Notes under the pieces: generated by a model
What the model was told of the DNA's origin: nothing
The model's database searches: none
The model's input: the letters and a program-made list of their open reading frames with translations, nothing else
Assembly: GCF_003116035.1 (NCBI RefSeq)
Contig: NZ_LGQW01000015.1
Span: 3,874,768-3,938,767 of the forward strand
Direction of reading: 5' to 3'
Source: Azospirillum sp. TSH64
GTDB lineage: Bacteria > Pseudomonadota > Alphaproteobacteria > Azospirillales > Azospirillaceae
Length of the DNA stretch: 64,000 bases
Program-made: the position numbers and the translations under genes
Shown here: piece after piece, positions 48,225-58,015 of the stretch
How the letters are laid out: every line of letters begins with the position of its first letter
How positions within the stretch are numbered: position 1 is the stretch's first letter

Positions 48225-49352
48225 ATGACCATCCCCTCCCCCGCCGCAGCCGCTCCCACCGTCGCCCGCCGGGGCTGGCTCGACGAGGCTCTGCGCCGGA
48301 TCGAGGCGGACGTGAACCGCTCCGCCGACACCCACCTGCTGCGGATGCCGATCCCGGCGGCGCAGGGGATCACGCTGTATCTGAAGGACGAGTCGACCCA
48401 TCCCACCGGCAGTCTGAAGCACCGGCTGGCGCGGTCGTTGTTTCTCTATGCGATCTGCAATGGATGGGTGCGCGCCGGCACGACGGTGATCGAGGCCTCG
48501 TCCGGCTCCACCGCGGTGTCGGAAGCCTATTTCGCCCAGCTGCTGGAACTGCCCTTCGTCGCCGTGGTGCCGCGCAACACCTCGCCGGCCAAGATCGCGC
48601 AGATCGAGTTCTATGGCGGCCGCTGCCATATGGTGGAGCGTGCGTCCGAGGTCTGTGCCGAGGCGCAGCGGTTGGCCCGCGACTGCGACGGCCATTTCAT
48701 GGACCAGTTCACCTATGCAGAGCGGGCCACCGACTGGCGCGGCAACAACAACATCGCCCAGTCGATCTTCGAACAGCTGGCACAGGAGCCGCATCCGGTG
48801 CCGGACTGGATCGTCTGCGGCGCCGGCACCGGCGGCACCTCGGCCACCTTCGGGCGCTATGTGCGCTATCGCCGGCTGCCGACGCGGGTCTGCGTCGCCG
48901 ATCCAGAGCATTCCGCCTTCTTCGCCGGCTTCCGTGACAACGATCCGAAGGCCGGCGTCGGCCGTGGCTCCGGCATCGAGGGCATCGGGCGCCCGACGGT
49001 GGAGCCGTCCTTTCAGCCGACGGTGATCGACCGGATGATCCGCGTGCCCGATGCCGCCAGCATCGCCGCCGTCTGGGTGCTGCGCGACCGGCTGGGCCGC
49101 GCCTGCGGCGGTTCCACCGGCACCAATCTGGTGGGCGCCATCGAGCTGATCGCCGGAATGATGCGCGAGGGCCGGCAGGGCAGCGTCGCCACGCTGATCT
49201 GCGACCCGGGCGACCGCTATATGGGGACCTACTTCAACCGCGACTGGCTGGAGGCCGCCGGGCTGGACATCGATCCCTGGTGCGAGCGGATCGACGCCTT
49301 CTTCCGCACCGGCGCCTGGAGCGGCGACGGTCTGGACTCGGCCGAGCGTTGA
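48225..49352 (+). CDS. PLP-dependent cysteine synthase-family protein (Cds1-like)
   Basis: 375 residues, fold type II PLP enzyme. The Schiff-base lysine is in KDESTHPTGSLKHRLARS, the phosphate-binding glycine loop is GAGTGGTSATFGRY and the substrate loop is ASSGSTAVSEAYFAQ. The length and GIEGIGRPTVEPSF region resemble the L-cysteine desulfhydrase Cds1 group more than CysK/CysM, so it may release sulfide from cysteine; ordinary cysteine synthesis is not excluded. ATG 48225 (MTIPSPAAAAP) is preferred over one 10 codons earlier. The ModE-type regulator follows by 17 bases. Confidence 0.82.
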   Translation: MTIPSPAAAAPTVARRGWLDEALRRIEADVNRSADTHLLRMPIPAAQGITLYLKDESTHPTGSLKHRLARSLFLYAICNGWVRAGTTVIEASSGSTAVSEAYFAQLLELPFVAVVPRNTSPAKIAQIEFYGGRCHMVERASEVCAEAQRLARDCDGHFMDQFTYAERATDWRGNNNIAQSIFEQLAQEPHPVPDWIVCGAGTGGTSATFGRYVRYRRLPTRVCVADPEHSAFFAGFRDNDPKAGVGRGSGIEGIGRPTVEPSFQPTVIDRMIRVPDAASIAAVWVLRDRLGRACGGSTGTNLVGAIELIAGMMREGRQGSVATLICDPGDRYMGTYFNRDWLEAAGLDIDPWCERIDAFFRTGAWSGDGLDSAER

Positions 49353-49369
49353 GGGGGAAGCCGACAGCC

Positions 49370-49789
49370 ATGACCCGCATGAGAATCCGCATCGATTTCG
49401 AGAGCGGCGGCTCGATCGGGCCGGGCAAGATCGCGCTGCTGGAGCAGATTCGCGACACCGGCTCCATCTCCGCCGCCGGACGGGCGCTGGGCATGTCCTA
49501 CCGGCGGGCGTGGCTGCTGGTGGACGACCTGAACCGCATCTTCAGCGAACCGGTGGTGAGCGCCGCGGTCGGCGGCAAGCATGGCGGCGGCACGGTGCTG
49601 ACCGCCTTCGGCGAACAGGTGATCGACCATTACCGTGCGGTCGAACGCGAAGCGCATGTGGCGACCGCCCACCGGCTGGCGGCGCTGGCGGCAGGGACCA
49701 ATCCCGATTATGGGACGGACAGCCGGGTCGATGACGGCAGCTTCGCGAACGATCCCGCCGTCGGGCCTGGATGTGGTCCGGACAAATGA
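49370..49789 (+). CDS. ModE N-terminal-type winged-helix regulator
   Basis: 139 residues. A LysR/ModE-like winged helix occupies about 10-105: KIALLEQIRDTGSISAAGRALGMSYRRAWLLVDDLN (about 20-55, cited by its ends) with VGGKHGGGTVLTAFG as the wing. The molybdate-binding (TOBE/MOP) domains of full-length ModE are absent, leaving only a short disordered tail. Such lone ModE-N proteins are common. It may control the preceding PLP enzyme, which ends 17 bases upstream. AGGGGGAAG precedes ATG 49370 at about 9 bases. Confidence 0.85.
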   Translation: MTRMRIRIDFESGGSIGPGKIALLEQIRDTGSISAAGRALGMSYRRAWLLVDDLNRIFSEPVVSAAVGGKHGGGTVLTAFGEQVIDHYRAVEREAHVATAHRLAALAAGTNPDYGTDSRVDDGSFANDPAVGPGCGPDK

Positions 49790-49806
49790 CCGGGCTTCAC
49801 GACAAC

Positions 49807-49834
49807 GAAAAAGGCCGGGCAACCGCCCGGCCTT
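49807..49834. terminator. Bidirectional terminator
   Basis: AAGGCCGGGC (49811-49820) and GCCCGGCCTT (49825-49834) make a perfect 10-bp stem with loop AACC. The extra A residues on the left give a T-run on the minus strand, so it ends both the ModE-type gene and the Lrp-domain gene. Confidence 0.8.
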
Positions 49835-49872
49835 GTCATATCCGCACACAGGAACAGGCTGTGCGAAAGCGT

Positions 49873-50115
49873 CTATGCGAACGCCTTGTACGCAATCAGC
49901 GTGAAGGTGTCCCGCACGCCGGGCAGTGTCTGCACATGCTCCGTCACGAAGCGGCCGATATCGTCGTCCTGCTTCAGGTAGCACTTCATCAGCAGATCGT
50001 ACTGGCCGGAGATGGAATGCACCTCCGACACCTGTTCGATCAGCTGCACAGTCTGATCGGCGACCTCATAGGCGCGTCCGAGATCGCATTTGACCATGAC
50101 GAAGATGGTCTGCAC
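49873..50115 (-). CDS. Stand-alone Lrp/AsnC ligand-binding (RAM) domain protein
   Basis: 80 residues forming one RAM domain (beta-alpha-beta-beta-alpha-beta) and no HTH: MQTIFVMVKCDLGRAYEVAD, VHSISGQYDLLMKCYL and VRDTFTLIAYKAF are typical of SMLC-type Lrp effector domains. Such lone domains bind amino acids and may modulate Lrp proteins. The start is GTG 50115, only 4 bases after the DEAD-box stop, so it is probably cotranscribed and coupled. A bidirectional terminator follows. Confidence 0.88.
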   Translation of the reverse strand: MQTIFVMVKCDLGRAYEVADQTVQLIEQVSEVHSISGQYDLLMKCYLKQDDDIGRFVTEHVQTLPGVRDTFTLIAYKAFA

Positions 50116-50119
50116 GGGC

Positions 50120-51688
<1,569 letters not shown>

Positions 51689-51945
51689 CCAACCTGTTTC
51701 TGTTCTGGAGTGCGCAAATCGAGCGTTCGACGCCCGATGCCTGGATGAGGCCGAAGAATAGGAAGTCAAAGCTACATGTCAATAGATCCGATGTTCGGAG
51801 GCCGAAAATTGACGCGAAAATACGCCGCGTTGGCGAAATCGCTCCCCTGCGCTAGGTTGTCGTCCGGCAATCCCGCGAGTCGCGGCGCTTGCCGGCACCC
51901 TGAACCGGGGTGGCCCGCTTCAAATGGAACGGTCGAGAGCATTTG

Positions 51946-52491
51946 ATGATTCTTCGTGCCCAGGACTCGGTGCTGGTGGTGGTGGATGTGCAGGAACGGC
52001 TGTTGCCGGCCATCCACGACGCCGTCCGCGTCGTCCGCAATACCGGAATGCTGCTGAAGGGCGCTGCCGCCCTGTCGGTGCCGGTGCTGGTGACCGAGCA
52101 ATATTCCCGCGGCCTGGGGCCGACGGTGGAAGCGGTGCGCGCCGACCTGCCGCCCGGAACCCCGGTGATCGAGAAGATCACCTTCGGCTCCACCGGCGAG
52201 CCGGCCTTCAACGCCGCGCTGGCGGAATTGAAGCGCCCGCAGATCGTGCTGTGCGGGACGGAAGCCCATGTGTGCGTGATGCAGACGGCGCTCGGACTGC
52301 GCCAGCAGGGCCATGCGGTCTATCTGGTGGCCGACGCCGTATCGTCGCGCACGCCCGACAACCGCGCCATGGCGCTGGAACGGATGCGCACCGCCGGCGT
52401 GACCATCGTCACCACCGAAATGGTGCTGTTCGAGTGGATGGAGCGCGCCGGCACCCCCGTCTTCAAGCTCGTCAGCGCGCTGGTGAAGTGA
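51946..52491 (+). CDS. Isochorismatase-like cysteine hydrolase
   Basis: 181 residues. The fold opens VLVVVDVQERLLPAI with the catalytic Asp, continues VIEKITFGS with the Lys, and has the nucleophile Cys in VLCGTEAHVCVMQTALGL: the Asp-Lys-Cys triad is complete. The subgroup resembles small amide hydrolases related to YcaC. The substrate is unknown. ATG 51946 follows a 257-base divergent gap from the DEAD-box gene, in which TTGGCG and CTAGGT boxes (51830 and 51852) may form a promoter. The hydrolase downstream is 16 bases away. Confidence 0.86.
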   Translation: MILRAQDSVLVVVDVQERLLPAIHDAVRVVRNTGMLLKGAAALSVPVLVTEQYSRGLGPTVEAVRADLPPGTPVIEKITFGSTGEPAFNAALAELKRPQIVLCGTEAHVCVMQTALGLRQQGHAVYLVADAVSSRTPDNRAMALERMRTAGVTIVTTEMVLFEWMERAGTPVFKLVSALVK

Positions 52492-52507
52492 GCGCAGGAG
52501 AAATCCC

Positions 52508-53239
52508 ATGTCCCCGACCTCCACTTCTGCGAACTCCGGCCGTCGCCCCGCGCTGATGCTGTTGCCCGGCATGCCGCTGGACGCCGCATTGTGGGAGCAT
52601 CAAGTCCGGCATCTCGGCGAGCTGGCGGATCCACAGGTGGTCGAGCTGGCCGACTGCGACGGCATCGCGGCGATGGCCGGCAAGGTGCTGGCCCAGGCGC
52701 CGGACCGCTTCGCCGTCGCCGGCCTGTCGATGGGCGGCTATGTGGCGCTGGAGATCCTGCGCCGGGCGCCGGAGCGGGTGGAGCGGCTCGCCCTGCTCGA
52801 CACCAACGCCCGCCCCGACACGGCGGAGGCGACGGCCACGCGGCGGGAGGCGGTGGCGCTCGCCCGCCAGGGCCGCTACGGGCAGGTCATCCGCGCCGCC
52901 CTGCCCCGCCTGATCCATCCCGAACGGCTTGCCGACGAGCGCTTCGTCCGCTCCGTCCTGGCGCAGATGGAACGGGTGGGCGTCGACGGCTATGCGCGGG
53001 AACAGGAGGCGATCATCAACCGGGCGGACAGCCGGCCGGGCTTGGCCGCCATCCGCTGCCCGACGCTGGTCGTCTGCGGCCGCCAGGACATCCTGACGCC
53101 GCCGGCCCTGCACGAGGAGATGGCGGCGGCCATTCCCGGCGCGCGGCTGGTGGTGATCGAGGACTGCGGCCACCTGTCGGCGATGGAGCAGCCGCAAGCG
53201 GTCACCGCCCTGATGCGCGACTGGCTGCTGCGCGATTGA
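52508..53239 (+). CDS. Alpha/beta hydrolase
   Basis: 243 residues. Nucleophile elbow GLSMGGYVAL (Ser), Asp in VVCGRQDILTPP and His in DCGHLSAMEQP complete the triad. The LLPGMPLDAALWEHQ oxyanion region is typical of esterase/lactonase-like members. ATG 52508 has AGGAG at 8 bases. It is probably cotranscribed with the isochorismatase-like gene; the substrate is not predictable. Confidence 0.88.
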   Translation: MSPTSTSANSGRRPALMLLPGMPLDAALWEHQVRHLGELADPQVVELADCDGIAAMAGKVLAQAPDRFAVAGLSMGGYVALEILRRAPERVERLALLDTNARPDTAEATATRREAVALARQGRYGQVIRAALPRLIHPERLADERFVRSVLAQMERVGVDGYAREQEAIINRADSRPGLAAIRCPTLVVCGRQDILTPPALHEEMAAAIPGARLVVIEDCGHLSAMEQPQAVTALMRDWLLRD

Positions 53240-53272
53240 CCCGCCTGAAAAGCGGAACCCGGCAGTCCGGGA

Positions 53273-53827
53273 TCAGCAGTCCGGCCTGCCGCAGAGCAGA
53301 TCCGAGCGCTGGCTCGGGAACAGAGAGAAGGTCATGTCGCTGATCAGGCTGCGGAAATCCGGATCGTCCGGGCCCTGCGGCCGGTCGAGCCAGCCGGTGG
53401 CGGAGGTCAGCGCGCCACCCGACCGGCAGAACGCCCCCTGGACGATAATCGGTCCGCCCGGCGGTGCGGTCGGGATCGGCCCTTCGGTGCAGAGGGCCGA
53501 GTTCAGCATGTTTTCCGATACGTTGAAGGCCAGCACCACCTTGTACTCGCGCCGCGCCGTGTCGTTGGGCGTGGTGGTGAGGTTGGTCCTCACGCCGAAC
53601 ACCCGGTCCTGCATGTGGGGCAGAACCTTCTCGGCAAAGCGGTCGGGCGTCAGGCCGAAGGGGTTGCCGTGCAGGACCACCCGAAGATCGCGGTCGCTCG
53701 CCGCATAAGCCACCTCGCTGCGCGTATAGGCCGGCGTCGGCTCGCTCGCCACCACCCGCTCGTTGGTACAGGCGGCGAGGGCGGAGACGCCCAGCAGAAG
53801 GGCGGCGAGCGGCGGGAGCGTGCGCAT
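53273..53827 (-). CDS. Small periplasmic lipoprotein of unknown function
   Basis: 184 residues. Signal peptide with lipobox ending LAAC (residues 16-19, MRTLPPLAALLLGVSALAAC), so Cys19 should be acylated. The rest has no membrane segment. Segments VVLHGNPFGLTPDRFAEKVLPHM and NTARREYKVVLAFNVSENM-like strands suggest a compact alpha/beta fold. Two cysteines lie mid-chain (LNSALCTEG, GAFCRSG) and two near the end (LLCGRPDC), so disulfides are possible. ATG 53827 is the Met giving this signal peptide. Confidence 0.75.
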   Translation of the reverse strand: MRTLPPLAALLLGVSALAACTNERVVASEPTPAYTRSEVAYAASDRDLRVVLHGNPFGLTPDRFAEKVLPHMQDRVFGVRTNLTTTPNDTARREYKVVLAFNVSENMLNSALCTEGPIPTAPPGGPIIVQGAFCRSGGALTSATGWLDRPQGPDDPDFRSLISDMTFSLFPSQRSDLLCGRPDC

Positions 53828-53931
53828 GATCGGGGTGTCCGTTGATGTGGCTGGCATCGGTATCGTTTGGCCGGATATGGGGTGCAGTTGCCACAAGGGC
53901 GAGTGCTCCCCTGCTCCGCCGACAGGCGCCG

Positions 53932-54738
53932 TCACACGTCTCTCAACCACTTTTCGGCGGCGCGGGCGATCAGGCCCGGATAGTCGGGACGTTCCGGACC
54001 TACAAGGGAAAGATCGAACTCCGCAACGATGCGCGCCACCGTCACGTCCGTCAATTCCAGCCCCAGCACGCGGGCGCGGCGGGCGATGGCGAGTTCCTGC
54101 CCCCAAACATAGACCTGGCGCGCGTCGGTGTTGCGCGCCATCACCCGGGATTGCTCCATCCGCTCGTCGCCGTTGATTGGCAGCCAGATGTCGGTCATCA
54201 GCATGTCGGCCGGGGTGCCGGAGCGATATTCCATCGCGTCGGCATTGACCACGTCGATCTTCGCCACGATGTCGGCCGAAAGCTGGTCGAACAGACCGAT
54301 GAGCCGGTTCATCTCGATGACGTCGGGGTCCAGTTCGACAACGGTGACCCTCGTCACCTCCGGCTTCAGCGCCGCGTTCACCGCCGCCCAGCCCATGCCC
54401 ATCCCCATCACCACCGTGTGGCCGGTGGCGGCGCGCACACCGATCTCCTGGCTTTCGATTTCCATCGGCGTCATCGACATCCAGGTTCGATAGTCCTGAC
54501 CGACCTCGCGCCGGCTGAGAATCGCGGTATTCCTGGTCAGCCGGGCCGGATTCCAGTAGCCGGGACTCAGCAGGAGAGGAACCACCTGAAGCCGCCAGCG
54601 TCCAACCTCGCAGGATTGGTAATGCGGTATGAACAAGTCGGTGACGAAGGGAGTCAGCGGAGCCAGCGCATCCGCCAGAATTTCGGGAGGGATGGCGTCA
54701 ACCGGAATATGTGTTCCGTCAGTTTCCGAGGGATACAT
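53932..54738 (-). CDS. Spermidine-synthase-like class I SAM-dependent methyltransferase-fold protein
   Basis: About 268 residues. The SAM-type Rossmann domain shows VVMGMGMGWAAVNAAL (motif I), VTVVELDPDVIEMNRLIG (acidic end of strand 2) and NADAMEYRSG then DMLMTDIWLP. This resembles PABS/spermidine synthase proteins, but the Asp pattern of true aminopropyltransferases is not evident. The start is uncertain: ATG 54738 has AGGAGG only 3 bases upstream; an ATG 18 codons earlier has less support. The function is unknown. Confidence 0.72.
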   Translation of the reverse strand: MYPSETDGTHIPVDAIPPEILADALAPLTPFVTDLFIPHYQSCEVGRWRLQVVPLLLSPGYWNPARLTRNTAILSRREVGQDYRTWMSMTPMEIESQEIGVRAATGHTVVMGMGMGWAAVNAALKPEVTRVTVVELDPDVIEMNRLIGLFDQLSADIVAKIDVVNADAMEYRSGTPADMLMTDIWLPINGDERMEQSRVMARNTDARQVYVWGQELAIARRARVLGLELTDVTVARIVAEFDLSLVGPERPDYPGLIARAAEKWLRDV

Positions 54739-54930
54739 GCGCCTCCTGGAGGAATTGGCTAAGTGACGAGAGAAAGTCTCGGGAATAGCCATTTCCAGAA
54801 AGATATATCGGTGGCACCTCGCTGAAACCGGGAATTTTTCACCGAATTTACCACCGGAAACCCGTGCCGCGATTCGGGTTGGAACGCTTGAAAGACGGCT
54901 TTTGGGCGGAGGGAGTTAACCCTTCCCCCG

Positions 54931-56919
54931 TCACACGTCGATGTCGTCAGCCTTCACGAACTTGGCGTTGTCCTGGATGAACTTGAAGCGCAGCTCCGGA
55001 CGCTTGCCCATCAGATCCTCGACCAGCGACCGCGTGCGCTCGCATTCCGGCTTTTCCTCCGGGTCGGCGGCGTTGGGCACGACCACGCGCAGCAGCGAAC
55101 GCTTGGACGGGTCCATCGTCGTGTCGCGCAGCTGGGCCGGCATCATCTCGCCCAGGCCCTTGAACCGGCTGATGTCGGGCTTCTTGCCCTTGAACATCTT
55201 CGACAGCAGCTCGTCCTTGTGGGCGTCGTCGCGGGCATAGACCTGCTTGTTGCCGTGGCTGAGACGGTAGAGCGGCGGCAGGGCAAGGTAGAGGTGGCCC
55301 TCCTGGATCAGCCCCGGCATCTCGCGGTAGAAGAAGGTCATCAGCAGCGAGGCGATGTGGGCGCCGTCGACGTCGGCGTCCGTCATGATGATGACCCGCT
55401 CGTAGCGCAGCTTGTCGGTCGAAAAATCCTTGCCGATGCCGCAGCCGAGCGCCTGGGTCAGGTCGTTCAGCTCCTGGTTGGCCTTCATCTTGTCGACCGA
55501 CGCGCTGGCGACGTTCAGGATCTTGCCGCGGAGCGGCAGGATCGCCTGGGTCTCGCGCTGGCGGGCCTGCTTGGCGGAACCGCCGGCCGAATCGCCCTCC
55601 ACCAGGAACAGCTCGGTGCCCTCGGGCGAGTTGCGCGAGCAGTCGGCCAGCTTGCCGGGCAGGCGCAGGCGGCGGGTCGCCGACTTGCGCGTCATCTCCT
55701 TGGACTGCTTGCGCCGCGCCCGCTCCTCGGCCTTTTCGATCAGCCGTTCCAGCAGGCCGTTGGCGCTCTGCGGGTCGCCGGACAGCCAATGGTCGAAATG
55801 GTCCTTCACCGCGGTCTCGACGAGGCGCTGCGCCTCCGCCGTCACCAGCTTTTCCTTGGTCTGGCCCTGGAAATGCGGCTCGCGGATGAAGACGGACAGC
55901 AGGACGCAGGCGTCGCCCATCACGTCGTCGGCGGTGACCTGTCCGGCCCGCTTGTTATTGGTCAGCTCGCCATAGGCCTTCAGGCCGCGGGTCAGCGCGG
56001 TGCGCAGGCCGGCCTCGTGCGTGCCGCCCTGCGGGGTCGGCACGGTGTTGCAGTAGGTGTGCGAGAAGCCTTCGTCATCGTCGGGCCACGCCACCGCCCA
56101 TTCCACCCGGCCCTGGCCGTTGGGGAAGTCGAGCGCTCCGGAGAAGGGCAAGCGCGTCAGCGTCTTGCGGTCCTTCAGCGCGGCGGTCAGGTAATCCTGA
56201 AGGCCGCCGGGGAAATGCAGCGTTTCCGAGGCCGGGGTGGTGGCGTCGACCGACAGCAGGGCCGGATCGCAGCTCCACCGGATCTCCACGCCGCGGTAGA
56301 GATAGGCCTTGGAGCGCGCCAGCCGGTACAGCCGGTGCGGTTCGAAATGAGCGGTCTCGCCGAAGATTTCCGGGTCGGCGTGGAAGCGGATGGTGGTGCC
56401 GCGCCGGTTGACGTTGCCGCGATGGGCCAGCGGCCCCTGCGGCAGGCCGCGGCTGTATTCCTGCACGTAGAGCTGCTTTTCGCGGGCGATCTCGACGGTC
56501 AGCCGGTCCGACAGAGCGTTGACCACCGACAGGCCGACGCCATGCAGGCCGCCTGAGGTCTGGTAGACCTTATTGGAGAATTTGCCGCCGGAGTGCAGCG
56601 TGGTCATGATGACCTCCAGCGCCGACTTGCCCGGATATTTCGGGTGGTCGTCGATGGGGATGCCACGCCCGTTGTCGCGCACCATCACCGTATAGTCGGC
56701 GGTCAGCTCCAGGTCGATTCGGCTGGCATGTCCGGCCACCGCCTCGTCCATGGCGTTGTCCAGGACCTCGGCCACCAGATGGTGCAGCGCGCGGTCGTCG
56801 GTGCCGCCGATATACATGCCCGGCCGGCGCCGGACAGGCTCCAGCCCCTCCAGAACCTCGATGTCCTGGGCGGAATAGCTGTCGGCCTTGGGGGCCGTGT
56901 TCTCGAAAAGATCGCTCAT
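54931..56919 (-). CDS. parE: DNA topoisomerase IV subunit B
   Basis: 662 residues, the ATPase subunit that works with ParC to decatenate chromosomes. GHKL ATPase motifs: VLDNAMDEAVAG, DNGRGIPIDDHPKY and TSGGLHGVGLSVVNAL. The TOPRIM part has ELFLVEGDSAGGSAKQARQRE, then IMTDADVDGAHIASLLMTFFYR. The length and GyrB-type C-terminus match ParE rather than GyrB, which would be about 800 residues. ATG 56919 starts MSDLFENTAPKADSY. Confidence 0.96.
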   Translation of the reverse strand: MSDLFENTAPKADSYSAQDIEVLEGLEPVRRRPGMYIGGTDDRALHHLVAEVLDNAMDEAVAGHASRIDLELTADYTVMVRDNGRGIPIDDHPKYPGKSALEVIMTTLHSGGKFSNKVYQTSGGLHGVGLSVVNALSDRLTVEIAREKQLYVQEYSRGLPQGPLAHRGNVNRRGTTIRFHADPEIFGETAHFEPHRLYRLARSKAYLYRGVEIRWSCDPALLSVDATTPASETLHFPGGLQDYLTAALKDRKTLTRLPFSGALDFPNGQGRVEWAVAWPDDDEGFSHTYCNTVPTPQGGTHEAGLRTALTRGLKAYGELTNNKRAGQVTADDVMGDACVLLSVFIREPHFQGQTKEKLVTAEAQRLVETAVKDHFDHWLSGDPQSANGLLERLIEKAEERARRKQSKEMTRKSATRRLRLPGKLADCSRNSPEGTELFLVEGDSAGGSAKQARQRETQAILPLRGKILNVASASVDKMKANQELNDLTQALGCGIGKDFSTDKLRYERVIIMTDADVDGAHIASLLMTFFYREMPGLIQEGHLYLALPPLYRLSHGNKQVYARDDAHKDELLSKMFKGKKPDISRFKGLGEMMPAQLRDTTMDPSKRSLLRVVVPNAADPEEKPECERTRSLVEDLMGKRPELRFKFIQDNAKFVKADDIDV

Positions 56920-57027
56920 GATGGGATGATAGGAATTTCGTCAGGGGTGCGCAAGCGCATCCTGGGCCGCTTATACTGCGTCGCCACATGGTTTTGTGGG
57001 CGAAATTTTTTTGACGCCGGAGGAAGC

Positions 57028-57423
57028 ATGAGCGCAGCGGACGGATATGACTTCGACAACGGCCCTGCCCTGCGGGCCATCGCGATGCCGGCGGACACCA
57101 ATCCGAACGGCGACATCTTCGGCGGATGGCTGCTGGCGCAGATGGATCTGGCCGGCGGGACGGTGGCGGTGCGGCGCAGCCATGGCCGCGTCGCCACCGT
57201 CGGGATCGAGGCGATGACCTTCCACAAGCCGGTCTTCGTCGGTGACGAGGTCAGCTGCTTCGCCCGGATCGAAAAGGTCGGCCGCACCTCGATCCGCATC
57301 CGCGTCGAAACCTGGGTGCGGCGCGAACGGTCCGGCTCCGACCCGATCAAGGTGACGGAGGGCATGTTCACCTATGTCGCCATCGGCGAGGACCGCAAGC
57401 CGCGCGAAGTGCCGCCGGAGTAA
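57028..57423 (+). CDS. Acyl-CoA thioesterase, YciA-like hot-dog
   Basis: 131 residues. Single hot-dog domain with catalytic region NPNGDIFGGWLLAQMDLAGG and later VGIEAMTFHKPVFVGDEVSCFARI, typical of YciA/BACH acyl-CoA hydrolases. GGAGG sits 4 bases upstream of ATG 57028. It diverges from parE; the 108-base gap contains a short T-rich stretch and presumably the promoter. Confidence 0.93.
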   Translation: MSAADGYDFDNGPALRAIAMPADTNPNGDIFGGWLLAQMDLAGGTVAVRRSHGRVATVGIEAMTFHKPVFVGDEVSCFARIEKVGRTSIRIRVETWVRRERSGSDPIKVTEGMFTYVAIGEDRKPREVPPE

Positions 57424-57429
57424 GCAGCC

Positions 57430-57864
57430 TCAGGCTGCCGGCGCCTTGACGAAATGCTGGTGGCCGTGGTCGCACTGGCCGCGGGCATGCTTGTCGTCGC
57501 AGCTTTCGGCGGAGGTCAGGCCGATCCAGGCGTGGAGAGTGGTCGGGTCGAAACCGGCCTCGCGGCGGTCGCCGACCTGGATCAGCGGACGGCGGATCAG
57601 GTCGCGGTCGGCCAGCATCGCCGCCAGCGCGGCGGGCTCGTCGAGGGCACCTGTCGTCACGGCGCCGGACTTCACCGCGGCGGCGCGGCGGTTGAACCAG
57701 GCATCGACCTCCTTGTCGCCGAAGAAGGCGCGCAGCTCGGCGGCGGTCAGGTCGGCGGTGGCGAGGTCGCGGTCCACCAGCGTGTGGCCGGCGGCGGCCA
57801 ACTGCTGTTTCTGCCTGGCGTTCGCCGGGCAACCGGCCAGTCCGTAGAAAATCACTTCGGCCAT
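57430..57864 (-). CDS. ArsC/Spx-fold protein of the nitrogenase-associated type, with Cys/His-rich tail
   Basis: 144 residues. Thioredoxin-like ArsC fold: VIFYGLAGCPANARQKQQL with a Cys at residue 12 and Arg a few positions on, followed by VDRDLATADLTAAELRAFFGD and a cis-Pro region RRPLIQVGDRREAGFD. This is the pattern of proteins sometimes called nitrogenase-associated (NifO-like). The C-terminus adds SCDDKHARGQCDHGHQHF, a dense Cys/His segment that may bind metal. ATG 57864 has GGAG at 6 bases. The nitrogen-fixation link is only family knowledge; no nif gene is in the window. Confidence 0.8.
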   Translation of the reverse strand: MAEVIFYGLAGCPANARQKQQLAAAGHTLVDRDLATADLTAAELRAFFGDKEVDAWFNRRAAAVKSGAVTTGALDEPAALAAMLADRDLIRRPLIQVGDRREAGFDPTTLHAWIGLTSAESCDDKHARGQCDHGHQHFVKAPAA

Positions 57865-57947
57865 GGGACACTCCGCTGCTGGATGGGCGGTCCTGATCCG
57901 GGGAGCAATCAGGACCGATTTCGTCCAGTCTAACGGCGGCGCAGCAT

Positions 57948-57985
57948 GAAAAAGGGCGCGACAGAATGCCGCGCCCACATTTTTT
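57948..57985. terminator. Terminator after the ABC transporter operon
   Basis: GGGCGCG (57954-57960) and CGCGCCC (57970-57976) pair over 7 bp. A-run on the left (57948-57953) gives T residues on the minus strand; T6 follows on the right (57979-57984). It ends the ABC operon, which stops at 58016. The hairpin lies upstream of the ArsC-like gene, which therefore needs its own promoter. Confidence 0.75.
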
Positions 57986-58015
57986 CTATGGGTATTCCGG
58001 AGCGAGCCTGGCGAC

